This document shows positions 1 through 6,643 of a stretch of DNA of 7,073 nt, piece by piece. Source of the DNA: Candidatus Methanosuratincola petrocarbonis (ex Vanwonterghem et al. 2016) (GTDB lineage Archaea > Thermoproteota > Methanomethylicia > Methanomethylicales > Methanomethylicaceae); contig MAGV01000044.1 in the NCBI GenBank assembly GCA_001717015.1, positions 1-7,073 on the forward strand, written 5' to 3'. The position numbers and the translations under genes are program-made. The notes below the pieces were generated by a model. It did not search any database, was not told the origin of the DNA, and saw only the letters and a list, made by a program, of their open reading frames with translations. Numbering within the stretch: position 1 is the stretch's first letter; each line of letters starts with the position of its first letter.

Positions 1-1242
1 GTCTCTGCTGCACCGAAGGTGCTCCAAGTGCCCATAACGGGGACAATAACCATAGCGCATGCTGACGCTTTTGCGGATGCGCTCGAGATCGCATCCAGGG
101 AGGGTTATGGTGCAGTACTGGTTGTGCTATCGACCCCCGGGGGGAGCGTTGACGCAATGCTGAGGATAATTGAGCGCATAGACAACTCGCCGGTCCCAGT
201 TGTCGCCTATGTTTATCCCGCGGGTACGACTGCATGGTCGGCTGGGACATACATCCTGATGGCTTCGCATGTCGCAGCGATGGCCCCGAACACCGTAATC
301 GGATCTTGCCAACCGATTTCATATTCGCCTCTGGGCAGCACCCCTGTCGAGGATGACAAGATCATAAACGCCTTGGTCGCCGTGATGTCGACACATGCCG
401 AGTCCAGGAACAGGAACCTGACCCTCGCCCGGGATTTTGTCATAAAAAACACTAATGTTAACGACCTCGAGGCATACGAGTACGGCGTAATAGAGTACCG
501 CGCGGACAGCGTAACCGGGCTACTCGAGGCAGTTGATGGTAGGACAGTCTTGTTGGCATCAGGCGCAGTTACCTTGGAGACCCGCGGCGCGGCAGTCGAT
601 GTCTATTCGATGAGGCCTAGGGAAGCCATACTAAACGCAATATCGGACCCAACGGTCTCAAGCATCCTATTCCTGGTGGGACTCTTTGCACTGATATACG
701 GCTTCTCTGCCCCAGGTCATGGGGGAGAGATACTTGGCGGAATAGCGATCCTCCTTGCACTCATCGGGATGGGCTTTGACATCAACGTTGTATCCGCAGT
801 TATGATGGTTGTCGGGGCTATACTTCTTATATATGAACTCGCAACCCCGGGATTCGGCATCTTGGGAATCAGCGGTGTGGTAATACTGACATTCGGCGCA
901 TTATTCCTTGTGCCCTTCAGCCCAGAGAAATGGGCGGTCTCCGGTGACTGGTATTCCACGTTCACCTACATGATAGTCGCCGTAGGGATCTGCGTCGCTG
1001 CGCTCTTCCTCTTTGCAGCTATAAAAGTATTGCAAGTCAGGCGCAGGTCACCGATCGTCGGGACCATGATAGGCGATATTGTCATACCCGCGGAGAACGC
1101 ACAGCCAGGTGAAGTGATCTTCGTTATGTACAGAGGGGAATACTGGCAGGCGAAATCCGCCGAAGGGATAGTCGCGGGCAAGAAGTACAGGATATCCGGA
1201 AAGGAGGGTGCCGTGCTAGTCCTCGAGGAGTCCCATCCTTGA
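1..1242 (+). CDS. Membrane-bound ClpP-class serine protease, NfeD family (PH1510-like), 5' partial
   Basis: Membrane serine protease. The best-studied relative, Pyrococcus PH1510, cleaves the hydrophobic C-terminus of a stomatin. The reading frame is open to base 1, and the first possible start (GTG at 19) falls just before the first beta-strand, so the true start with a signal peptide probably lies upstream. Counting from that GTG, the ClpP-like domain spans about residues 1-190. It contains the STPGGSVDAM oxyanion segment (38-47), the nucleophile Ser74 in WSAGTYI, and a candidate general-base Lys114 in EDDKIINAL, spaced almost as in PH1510. Five hydrophobic segments follow at about 212-230, 238-252, 257-275, 281-299 and 315-336. 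A C-terminal NfeD OB-fold domain covers about 347-403 (GEVIFVMYRGEYWQAKS). No stomatin gene lies downstream, although that pairing is common. Domain order and active site make the family call firm; the substrate is unknown. Confidence 0.93.
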   Translation, partial: VSAAPKVLQVPITGTITIAHADAFADALEIASREGYGAVLVVLSTPGGSVDAMLRIIERIDNSPVPVVAYVYPAGTTAWSAGTYILMASHVAAMAPNTVIGSCQPISYSPLGSTPVEDDKIINALVAVMSTHAESRNRNLTLARDFVIKNTNVNDLEAYEYGVIEYRADSVTGLLEAVDGRTVLLASGAVTLETRGAAVDVYSMRPREAILNAISDPTVSSILFLVGLFALIYGFSAPGHGGEILGGIAILLALIGMGFDINVVSAVMMVVGAILLIYELATPGFGILGISGVVILTFGALFLVPFSPEKWAVSGDWYSTFTYMIVAVGICVAALFLFAAIKVLQVRRRSPIVGTMIGDIVIPAENAQPGEVIFVMYRGEYWQAKSAEGIVAGKKYRISGKEGAVLVLEESHP

Positions 1243-1345
1243 CACCCTTCTTTCCCTCCATCACCACGATCTCGCCCACTTTTCTCGATCTATGCCTCCG
1301 ACAGGGTTAAAAAATCGGATGGGGGTAATAGATTAGGGATGCTTT
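1243..1345 (+). promoter_or_regulatory. Intergenic region with a TATA-like promoter for the PAC2-hsp20 pair
   Basis: This is the only sizeable non-coding stretch. Its first part is pyrimidine-rich (about 1247-1258, with a T4 run near 1280) and could help end transcription of the protease gene, but there is no clear hairpin. An A/T box, TTAAAAAAT at 1307-1315, stands out from its surroundings. It sits about 25 bases upstream of about 1336, as expected for an archaeal TATA box, and would give a very short leader before the start at 1346. No convincing BRE and no operator repeat was seen. The assignment is by pattern and spacing only. Confidence 0.45.
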
Positions 1346-2098
1346 TTGAAGCCAAATGAAGTTTCAATATACGAGCTCGAGATGATCGAGGGGGAGAACT
1401 TATCCCTCTTGTGTGGCCTCCCGGACGTCGGGCTCGTCGGAATCATCTCGGTATCACACATAATCAAGGAACTAGGCATGAAGGAGGTAGGTTACATCGA
1501 TTCAGAGCTCTTCCCTCCGCTTGTCGTCTTCCACCAAGGGGAGCCGACTTACCCGATCAGGATATTCAGGAAGGACAATCTGTTGGCAGTATTCTCGGAG
1601 ACTGCCCTCCCGCCAGAGTCACTCTACCCTCTCACTCGAATCATTGTTAATTGGTCCAAGGAGAAGAAGCTTTCAATGGTGGTCTCCTTGGGGGGTATTG
1701 GGGTGCCTAACCGGATAGACATCGATGAGCCAAAGGTTTACGGCGCCTCCTCCTCTCAGAAGCTGAGGGACATGATCCTGAAGAACGGAATTAGCCTGAT
1801 GGAGGAGGGATTCTTGGTAGGGCCCTACGGGCTGATAGCCAAGCATTCCAAGTCAATAGGCGTCCCAAACCTGATACTCCTTGCGGAATCCTTCCCGAAC
1901 TACCCTGACCCCGGTGCAGCTGCAAGTGCATTAGAGGCGCTGAAGAAATTCGTGCCGATCTCCGTGGACATTAAGTCGCTCAAAGATCGTTCCGACGAAA
2001 TAAGGATGAATGCGAGGGAGCTAATGCGCAAGACCGCGGAGAATATGCAGAGGATGGGCAAGTCCCAGGAGTATGAGCTGCCGCTCATGTATGTTTAG
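1346..2098 (+). CDS. PAC2-family proteasome assembly chaperone homologue with C-terminal HbYX motif (PbaB-like)
   Basis: The 250-residue protein has the PAC2-family pattern: the early loop GLPDVGLVG (24-32), an alternating strand/helix core, and the late motif YPDPGAAASALEAL (186-199). Archaeal members are related to the eukaryotic proteasome chaperones PAC1/PAC2; Pyrococcus PbaB binds the 20S proteasome. From about 208 a charged helical extension (208-238) leads to a tail ending Met-Tyr-Val, which fits the HbYX rule (hydrophobic, Tyr, any) used to dock into the alpha-ring pockets. Docking is therefore inferred; the family call is firm. The start is TTG at 1346, because an in-frame stop lies at 1334-1336 and the next ATG (1382) would remove the first beta-strand, EVSIYEL. 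An ATG at 1339 is in another frame and stops after six codons. A weak AGGGAT (1335-1340) precedes the TTG. The stop codon overlaps the ribosome binding site of the downstream hsp20 gene. Confidence 0.88.
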   Translation: MKPNEVSIYELEMIEGENLSLLCGLPDVGLVGIISVSHIIKELGMKEVGYIDSELFPPLVVFHQGEPTYPIRIFRKDNLLAVFSETALPPESLYPLTRIIVNWSKEKKLSMVVSLGGIGVPNRIDIDEPKVYGASSSQKLRDMILKNGISLMEEGFLVGPYGLIAKHSKSIGVPNLILLAESFPNYPDPGAAASALEALKKFVPISVDIKSLKDRSDEIRMNARELMRKTAENMQRMGKSQEYELPLMYV

Positions 2099-2104
2099 GA
2101 GGTG
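2098..2104 (+). promoter_or_regulatory. Strong Shine-Dalgarno site for hsp20, overlapping the PAC2 stop codon
   Basis: GGAGGTG begins on the last base of the PAC2 TAG stop and lies 7 bases before the ATG at 2112. It decides the hsp20 start in favour of 2112 over the longer in-frame ATG at 2073, which lacks such a site. It also suggests that ribosomes finishing PAC2 initiate on hsp20 (translational coupling). Confidence 0.8.
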
Positions 2105-2111
2105 TATCCAG

Positions 2112-2489
2112 ATGTTCCCGGCAGATTATTTCGACATCCAGGCGCGGCTGCGCGGATACATGGATGGTTGCCTCGAACCCCTGACTGAGATACAGGAAAC
2201 CGACAACGAGCTGATAGTGAGGGTCGATATGCCGTGCGTCAAGAGCAAAGACGAGATCGCCGTTAACGTGACCGAGGACACGGTTAGCATTGAGGCAAAG
2301 ATGGAGAAGGCTGTGCAGTACGAGCGGTGGGGAACATTCCAGAGAGGCGTGCGGTTCTTCAAGTACTCGAAGACCTTCACGCTGCCTACAAAAATAGATC
2401 CTGAAAGAGCCAAAGCCAGGTTCGTCAAAAACGTCTTGGAGCTACGCCTCCCAAAGAAAGGAAAGGTCTTCAAAATAGAGATCCAGTAA
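2112..2489 (+). CDS. Small heat shock protein, Hsp20/alpha-crystallin family
   Basis: This 125-residue ATP-independent holdase chaperone would bind unfolding proteins in the cytoplasm, usually as large oligomers. A short N-terminal arm (1-22) precedes the alpha-crystallin domain (about 22-116). The domain starts with EIQETDNELIVRVDMP (26-41), continues through a loop containing YERWGTFQRG (70-79) and FSKTFTLP-like YSKTFTLP (85-92), and ends with FVKNVLELRLPKK (104-116). In the usual A-x-x-x-N-G-V-L hallmark the Asn-Gly pair is replaced by Lys-Asn (106-107). The C-terminal KIEIQ supplies the I-x-I motif (122-124) that docks neighbouring dimers in sHsp assemblies. The gene is probably co-transcribed with the PAC2 gene. 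An extension to ATG 2073 would add 13 residues, rich in Cys and Arg, that overlap PAC2 and look non-native. Confidence 0.92.
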   Translation: MFPADYFDIQARLRGYMDGCLEPLTEIQETDNELIVRVDMPCVKSKDEIAVNVTEDTVSIEAKMEKAVQYERWGTFQRGVRFFKYSKTFTLPTKIDPERAKARFVKNVLELRLPKKGKVFKIEIQ

Positions 2490-2492
2490 AGC

Positions 2493-2506
2493 GCCTCAAA
2501 AGAGGC
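2493..2506. terminator. Small hairpin across the convergent gene ends
   Basis: GCCTC (2493-2497) and GAGGC (2502-2506) are perfectly complementary around an AAAA loop. The hairpin lies at the 6-bp junction between the hsp20 stop and the lysK stop. A five-pair stem without a long T-run is weak evidence, and archaeal termination often relies on T-runs alone, so this is only a candidate bidirectional end signal. Confidence 0.25.
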
Positions 2507-3599
2507 TGTCCAGACGTTTCATCGCACTCTTTATTATCTCAATACTGTCGTAGAACTCTTCGATGGATACATTCTCCATCGGCGTATGATCCAGCTTGGA
2601 GTTGCCGGGCCCATACACCACGGAGTGTGTGCCTGAAACCCTGACGAAGTCATTGACATCACTAGTGCCGCTCTTCCTGAGGAGTTTCCCTTCCCTGCCG
2701 CCCACCTCCCTGATCGCCTCGAGGAATGCGCTGACAAGTGGCGATCCCGGATCCTCCTCGAACGGCTCGTTCTCGTCCTTGAACTCAACTGATATCTCTG
2801 CCTTCTCTCTCCCCTTCTTGAACTCGTCGACGATCAGCTGGATCCTTTCCTTGAGCAGCTTGGAGGACATTCCTGGCGGGATCCTGACATCCGCGGTGAC
2901 CTCACAGATGCCAGGGACGGTGTTGTCTTGTGTCCCCCCGCGGAAGAGCGTTACGCACAGGGACGGTGACTTGAAAAGATCCTCCTCTCCCCCCTCCCAT
3001 TCCTCGTTAAGCCCCCTCAGCTTGCCCACGAGATCTGTACCTATATAAACCGCATTTTCAAAGAACCTCGGGGCGCTGGCGTGTCCAGGCGAAGTCCGGA
3101 TGGTGACTGTGAAGACGAGCCTCCCTTTGTATCCGACTGTGACCCCATATGCGCTGCTCGGCTCCCCGAAAATAGCAAAATCAAATTCTTCATCTAGGCT
3201 GGAGAGGAAATGCCTCATCCCCCTGCTCTTCCCCTCCTCGTCTACAACTGCAAGCGCAACCACCGTCCCCTTGCCGCCCTCCTCGGCATAGCGCTTTCCT
3301 GCGCAGATCAGGGCTGCCAATGGTGACTTTGCATCGACAGCCCCCCTGCCGAATACCACCTTGCCCCTCCTCTTGACCTCCAAGAAACCCTCTACAGTGT
3401 CCATATGCCCGCAAAGAAGGAACTTCGGTCTCCCGGACCCAATCCTGCCTTCAACATTGCCTATGCTGTCAGTCCTCACCCTGTAACCTAGCCTGCCCAT
3501 CTCCTCGGCTAGGAACCTTCCGATCTCCCCTTCCTGACCGCTCGGGCTGTAGATCTCGAGCATTCGAAGGAGGAGCCTCTCCGGGTATCCTTCCTCCAT
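2496..3599 (-). CDS. lysK: [LysW]-lysine (and/or [LysW]-ornithine) hydrolase LysK, M20 metallopeptidase
   Basis: Last step of the LysW pathway: it cleaves the isopeptide bond between the carrier LysW and lysine, or ornithine in arginine synthesis. Counting from ATG 3599 (367 residues), the M20 dinuclear metal site is complete: His65 in CGHMDTV, bridging Asp89 in GAVDAKSP, general base Glu121 with ligand Glu122 in DEEG, Glu146 in FGEPS and His338 in LDHTP. The dimerisation-domain His173 is in SPGHASAP. The segment KSGTSDVND (309-317) is typical of the LysK subgroup rather than of ArgE or DapE. I chose ATG 3599, one base after the lysJ stop, because an AGGTG sits 6 bases before it. The alternative GTG at 3608 adds three residues, overlaps lysJ by 8 bp, and lies inside that binding site. 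Last gene of the lys operon. Confidence 0.92.
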   Translation of the reverse strand: MEEGYPERLLLRMLEIYSPSGQEGEIGRFLAEEMGRLGYRVRTDSIGNVEGRIGSGRPKFLLCGHMDTVEGFLEVKRRGKVVFGRGAVDAKSPLAALICAGKRYAEEGGKGTVVALAVVDEEGKSRGMRHFLSSLDEEFDFAIFGEPSSAYGVTVGYKGRLVFTVTIRTSPGHASAPRFFENAVYIGTDLVGKLRGLNEEWEGGEEDLFKSPSLCVTLFRGGTQDNTVPGICEVTADVRIPPGMSSKLLKERIQLIVDEFKKGREKAEISVEFKDENEPFEEDPGSPLVSAFLEAIREVGGREGKLLRKSGTSDVNDFVRVSGTHSVVYGPGNSKLDHTPMENVSIEEFYDSIEIIKSAMKRLDSLF

Positions 3600-3600
3600 C

Positions 3601-4776
3601 TCAGGCACCTTTTCTCTTCTTCTCTTCCTCCATCACCGCATTGCCCACCGTCTCGACCACGGTCTTAGCCTCTTCCCTGCTCAAGACAAGCGGAGGTAGG
3701 AGCCTCAGGACGGTCTTTCCTGCCTCGAGGGCTATTACCCCTCCCTCAAGGCAGCGGAGTATCATTCCCATGGTCTCGAACCGCATATCCACCCCAATCA
3801 TGAGCCCTAGCCCGCGAACCTCCCGGATCATGGTGCTCCCGATGCTGGCGAGCCCCCTCTTCAGCTCTTCACCCACTTCCCTTGCGTTCTCGACGAGCCC
3901 CTCTTCGAAGAGCGCGTCAACGGCTGCCGCGCAGGCTGCGCAGGCAAGTGGATTGCCTCCGAATGTGTTTGAATGCTCGCCCCTCTTGAGCGATGCCATT
4001 ATGTCTTCCCTTGCGAATGTCGCGGCTATGGGCACTCCGCCCCCCAGGGCCTTGCTGGAGCAGAGTATGTCCGGCTTGACCCCAAAGTGCTGGTGGGCCC
4101 AGATCTTACCTGTCCTCCCGAATCCGCTCTGTACCTCGTCGAGCACGAGGAGAATGCCCTTCTCATCGCATATCTCCCTCAGCTCCCTGAGGTACTCTTG
4201 GGGGGGCACGTTGATGCCGCCCTCGCCTTGGACTGGCTCAACGAAGACGGCTGCGGTATCCTGATCGATGAGATCCCTCACCTTTTCTGCCTTCCCGTAC
4301 GGCGCAAACTTTACGCCGTCCAATAGCGGCATGAACGGTTCCCTGTACTTTGATGCCCAAGTGAGCGATAGCGCGCCCATCGTCTTCCCGTGGTATGCAT
4401 TGACTGCAGCAATGAAGCCCTTTTTCTTTGTGAATTTCCTCGATAGCTTAATGGCCGCTTCGACCGCCTCTGCGCCCGTGCTAGAGAGGAAGACTCTTTC
4501 TGTCCCCTCTGGCCTGATCTTGTGGAGCCTCGAGAGGCACTCCTCCCTGGCGTCGTTATAGAATGATCCGTGGCACGTCAGGAGCCGAGATGCCTGCCTG
4601 TTGATCGCCTCGACGACCTTGGGGTGGCAGTGCCCGAGCAGGGCAACCCCGTATCCGCAGCTGCAGTCTATGTACTCCTTCCCATTGCTGTCCCAGACTC
4701 TTGAGCCCTTTCCCCTTACAAGCTTGATAGGCCTCTTCCAGAAGGTATCTGCAAGGAATGTGTCCTCGAAGGTCAT
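3601..4776 (-). CDS. lysJ: [LysW]-aminoadipate semialdehyde (and/or [LysW]-glutamate semialdehyde) aminotransferase LysJ
   Basis: A PLP-dependent class III aminotransferase that uses glutamate as amino donor to convert carrier-bound semialdehyde to LysW-lysine (or LysW-ornithine). The 391-residue length is usual for the ArgD/LysJ family. Visible motifs are the phosphate-binding SSTGAEAVEAAIK (98-110), NAYHGKT (126-132), EPVQGEGG (180-187) with Glu180, the pyridine-nitrogen Asp213 in LDEVQSGFGRTGK, the Schiff-base Lys242 in SSKALGGG, NTFGGNPLAC (270-279), and Arg358 in LRLLPPL for the substrate carboxylate. Sequence alone resembles ArgD; flanking lysZ and lysK decide for LysJ. Its ATG overlaps the lysZ TGA (ATGA), and GTGATC at 4782-4787 can serve as ribosome binding site inside the end of lysZ. 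Confidence 0.92.
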   Translation of the reverse strand: MTFEDTFLADTFWKRPIKLVRGKGSRVWDSNGKEYIDCSCGYGVALLGHCHPKVVEAINRQASRLLTCHGSFYNDAREECLSRLHKIRPEGTERVFLSSTGAEAVEAAIKLSRKFTKKKGFIAAVNAYHGKTMGALSLTWASKYREPFMPLLDGVKFAPYGKAEKVRDLIDQDTAAVFVEPVQGEGGINVPPQEYLRELREICDEKGILLVLDEVQSGFGRTGKIWAHQHFGVKPDILCSSKALGGGVPIAATFAREDIMASLKRGEHSNTFGGNPLACAACAAAVDALFEEGLVENAREVGEELKRGLASIGSTMIREVRGLGLMIGVDMRFETMGMILRCLEGGVIALEAGKTVLRLLPPLVLSREEAKTVVETVGNAVMEEEKKRKGA

Positions 4777-5594
4777 AGCGAGATCACTGTGCCTTTATTC
4801 CCTTCCAAGGCCGAGGATATTGGTCTCTCGGCAAACCCTGAGGTTATTATTGCCCTCTTGACCCCGCCTTTCACCGCTTCCACCGCCGCATGGATCTTGG
4901 TGCTCATCCCGGGGCCTATCTTCTCGAGCAGCCCATCCACCTCGAGGGCTGCTATCTTCCTGATCACTTTGTCGCCGTCCATTACCCCTTCAACGTCGGT
5001 GAGGTATACCACCGCATCGGCTTGTATGGCCTTCGCCACACTTGCTGTGGTCCTATCTCCGTCAACATTCAGCGGCTCGAACTCTAGGCCCATGGCGAGA
5101 GGTGATATCACTGGGACATAGCCGCCGGAGAGGAGCGTTTCTATCAGCGCGCTGTTGACCGACGAGATCTTTCCGGTATAGCCTCCCTCAATAGCTCTCT
5201 TCCTGCCCTGCTCGTCGACTATGACGAGCCTCTTCTTCCTCTCAGCTCTCAGGAGCCCGCCGTCGAACCCGGATAGCCCGACAGCGTTAATCCCGAACTG
5301 CTGGAAGACGCCAACTATCTTCGTGTTTATCATGCCTGCCATGACCATTGCGTAGATCTCCGCCGTCTCCCTGTCGGTGTACCTGCTCTTGAAACCTTCT
5401 GGCGAGACAACAAAGACCTGTTCCTTGCCAAGCCTCTTTGCGAAGTCAGTTACTATGTCCCCCCCTCCGTGGACTATAACGAGCCCGCCATGCTTGGCAA
5501 GCGCGCAGAGATCTTCGAGTAGGGGCTTGTTCAGCTCCTCGCCCTTTATCAGGTCCCCTCCGATCTTTACCGTGACCTTGCTGCTGGGGCTCAT
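4773..5594 (-). CDS. lysZ: [LysW]-aminoadipate (and/or [LysW]-glutamate) kinase LysZ
   Basis: An amino acid kinase family enzyme (273 residues) that phosphorylates the side carboxylate of the carrier-bound amino acid before reduction by LysY. Seen in order: ATP-phosphate-binding VKIGGDLI (9-16) with Lys10, the glycine-rich VHGGGD (41-46), substrate loop SRYTDRETAEIY (70-81), GLSGFDGGLLRAERK (106-120), NVDGDRTTASVAKAI (176-190), LTDVEGVM (198-205), and the nucleotide-site GPGMSTKI (227-234) with Lys233. Conventional N-acetylglutamate kinase usually has RVTD where this has RYTD; RYTD followed by RET matches LysZ proteins. The ATG overlaps the lysY TGA and is preceded by GGGGTGAGG (5600-5608). 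Whether it handles aminoadipate, glutamate or both is not visible. Confidence 0.92.
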   Translation of the reverse strand: MSPSSKVTVKIGGDLIKGEELNKPLLEDLCALAKHGGLVIVHGGGDIVTDFAKRLGKEQVFVVSPEGFKSRYTDRETAEIYAMVMAGMINTKIVGVFQQFGINAVGLSGFDGGLLRAERKKRLVIVDEQGRKRAIEGGYTGKISSVNSALIETLLSGGYVPVISPLAMGLEFEPLNVDGDRTTASVAKAIQADAVVYLTDVEGVMDGDKVIRKIAALEVDGLLEKIGPGMSTKIHAAVEAVKGGVKRAIITSGFAERPISSALEGNKGTVISL

Positions 5595-6643
5595 ATCGGC
5601 CTCACCCCTGCGTGCTCGATGCCCGTCCGCTCGTCTACGCCTATCATGATGTTGAAGTTCTGGATCGCCTGCCCTGCCGCACCCTTGATCAGGTTGTCAA
5701 TAGCCCCGAAGGTTATCATCCTGTTGGTGTGGGGGTCGATCTCGAAGCCAACATCGCAGAAGTTCGATCCCACCACATTCTTGGGGTCTGGCAGCATGTG
5801 CAGACCGCGCAGGTCCTTGACAATCCTCACAAAGGGCTCGCTCTGGTACATCTCCCTGTATATCTTCCAGAGCTCCTGGTTCGTGACCTGCCTGTTTAGG
5901 AAAGAGTGCCCTGTCGCCATGATTCCCCTGACCATATCCACTGCATGTGGCGTGAGCGCCACCTTCACCTCGCCGCCCGCCAAGGGAGCCAGCTCCTGCT
6001 CGATCTCTGCGGTATGCCTGTGCATCGATGGCTTGTAGGGCCTCACCAATCCCGAGTGCTCAGGGTGGTGGCTTGCGATGCTCACAGAGGTGCCCGCACC
6101 TGAGGAGCCTATCTTGGCGTCCACGACCACCCTGTTCTTCTCCACCGCTCCGGTCTTTATCGCCGGCGCGACGCTAAGTATGCTGGCAGTCGCTATGCAC
6201 CCTGGGTTCGCTACCAGCTTAGCCCCCTTGATCTCCTCGCGGTGGAATTCCGGAAGGCCGTAGACTGCAAGATCGAGGAGCTCAGGGAACGGGTGCTCCC
6301 AACCGTACCACTTCGGATAGTCTTCCTTCTTGAGCCTGAAGTCCGCGCTGAGGTCAATTACCCTTACCCCTGCCTCGAGCAGCCTCTTCGCCGCTGGGGC
6401 CGACGAGCCATGTGGCAAAGCCAGGAACACGAACTCGCACTCAGCTGCGACCTTTTCCAGATCCGGCTCCACGAATTTCAGGTCCGTCTTCTTCCTAAGT
6501 TGAGGGTGCACCCTGAAGACGGGCTCCCCTGCATTCTCTCTCGACGTCGCTATCTTAATCTCGACTTCCGGATGATCAACGAGCAGCCTGAGCAGCTCCC
6601 CTCCGGTGTAGCCTGAAGCCCCTACTATTCCTACCTTTCTCAT
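5591..6643 (-). CDS. lysY: [LysW]-aminoadipyl phosphate (and/or [LysW]-glutamyl phosphate) reductase LysY
   Basis: A NADPH-dependent semialdehyde dehydrogenase of the ArgC/LysY family (350 residues). It reduces the acyl phosphate made by LysZ to the semialdehyde used by LysJ. The N-terminal Rossmann fold shows GIVGASGYTGGEL (5-17). The nucleophile is Cys149 in ANPGCIATA, and the partner region is KPSMHRHTAEIEQ (204-216) with His208 and His210. Other family marks are LALPHGSSAP (74-83), IDLSADFRLK (96-105), and the C-terminal NLIKGAAGQAIQN (317-329). The ATG overlaps the lysX TGA; GGAGG at 6651-6655, 7 bases upstream, supports this start. Standalone it could be called ArgC; the operon supports LysY. 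Confidence 0.92.
   Translation of the reverse strand: MRKVGIVGASGYTGGELLRLLVDHPEVEIKIATSRENAGEPVFRVHPQLRKKTDLKFVEPDLEKVAAECEFVFLALPHGSSAPAAKRLLEAGVRVIDLSADFRLKKEDYPKWYGWEHPFPELLDLAVYGLPEFHREEIKGAKLVANPGCIATASILSVAPAIKTGAVEKNRVVVDAKIGSSGAGTSVSIASHHPEHSGLVRPYKPSMHRHTAEIEQELAPLAGGEVKVALTPHAVDMVRGIMATGHSFLNRQVTNQELWKIYREMYQSEPFVRIVKDLRGLHMLPDPKNVVGSNFCDVGFEIDPHTNRMITFGAIDNLIKGAAGQAIQNFNIMIGVDERTGIEHAGVRPI

Noticed and set aside
2073..2111. Longer N-terminus for hsp20 starting at ATG 2073.
   Set aside because: It overlaps PAC2, has no ribosome binding site and encodes an atypical Cys/Arg-rich stretch. The GGAGGTG site 7 bases before ATG 2112 is decisive.
2596..3048. Long open frames on the + strand opposite the lys genes (for example 2596-3048 and 3641-4264).
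   Set aside because: Their translations are low-complexity Ser/Pro/Leu-rich peptides mirroring the codon bias of lysK and lysJ, with no recognisable domain; they are antisense shadows.
82..6379. The palindrome CTCGAG occurs about 12 times, far above the roughly two expected by chance.
   Set aside because: Eleven of the twelve copies are in-frame Leu-Glu codon pairs (CTC GAG) in the annotated genes on either strand. Codon choice and a common dipeptide explain them, so no regulatory or uptake signal is needed.
3601..6643. Assignment of lysY, lysZ, lysJ and lysK as conventional argC, argB, argD and argE of the acetylated pathway.
   Set aside because: The adjoining ATP-grasp LysX, the RYTD motif in the kinase and the KSGTSD segment in the hydrolase indicate the LysW carrier pathway, though arginine precursors may still be a product.
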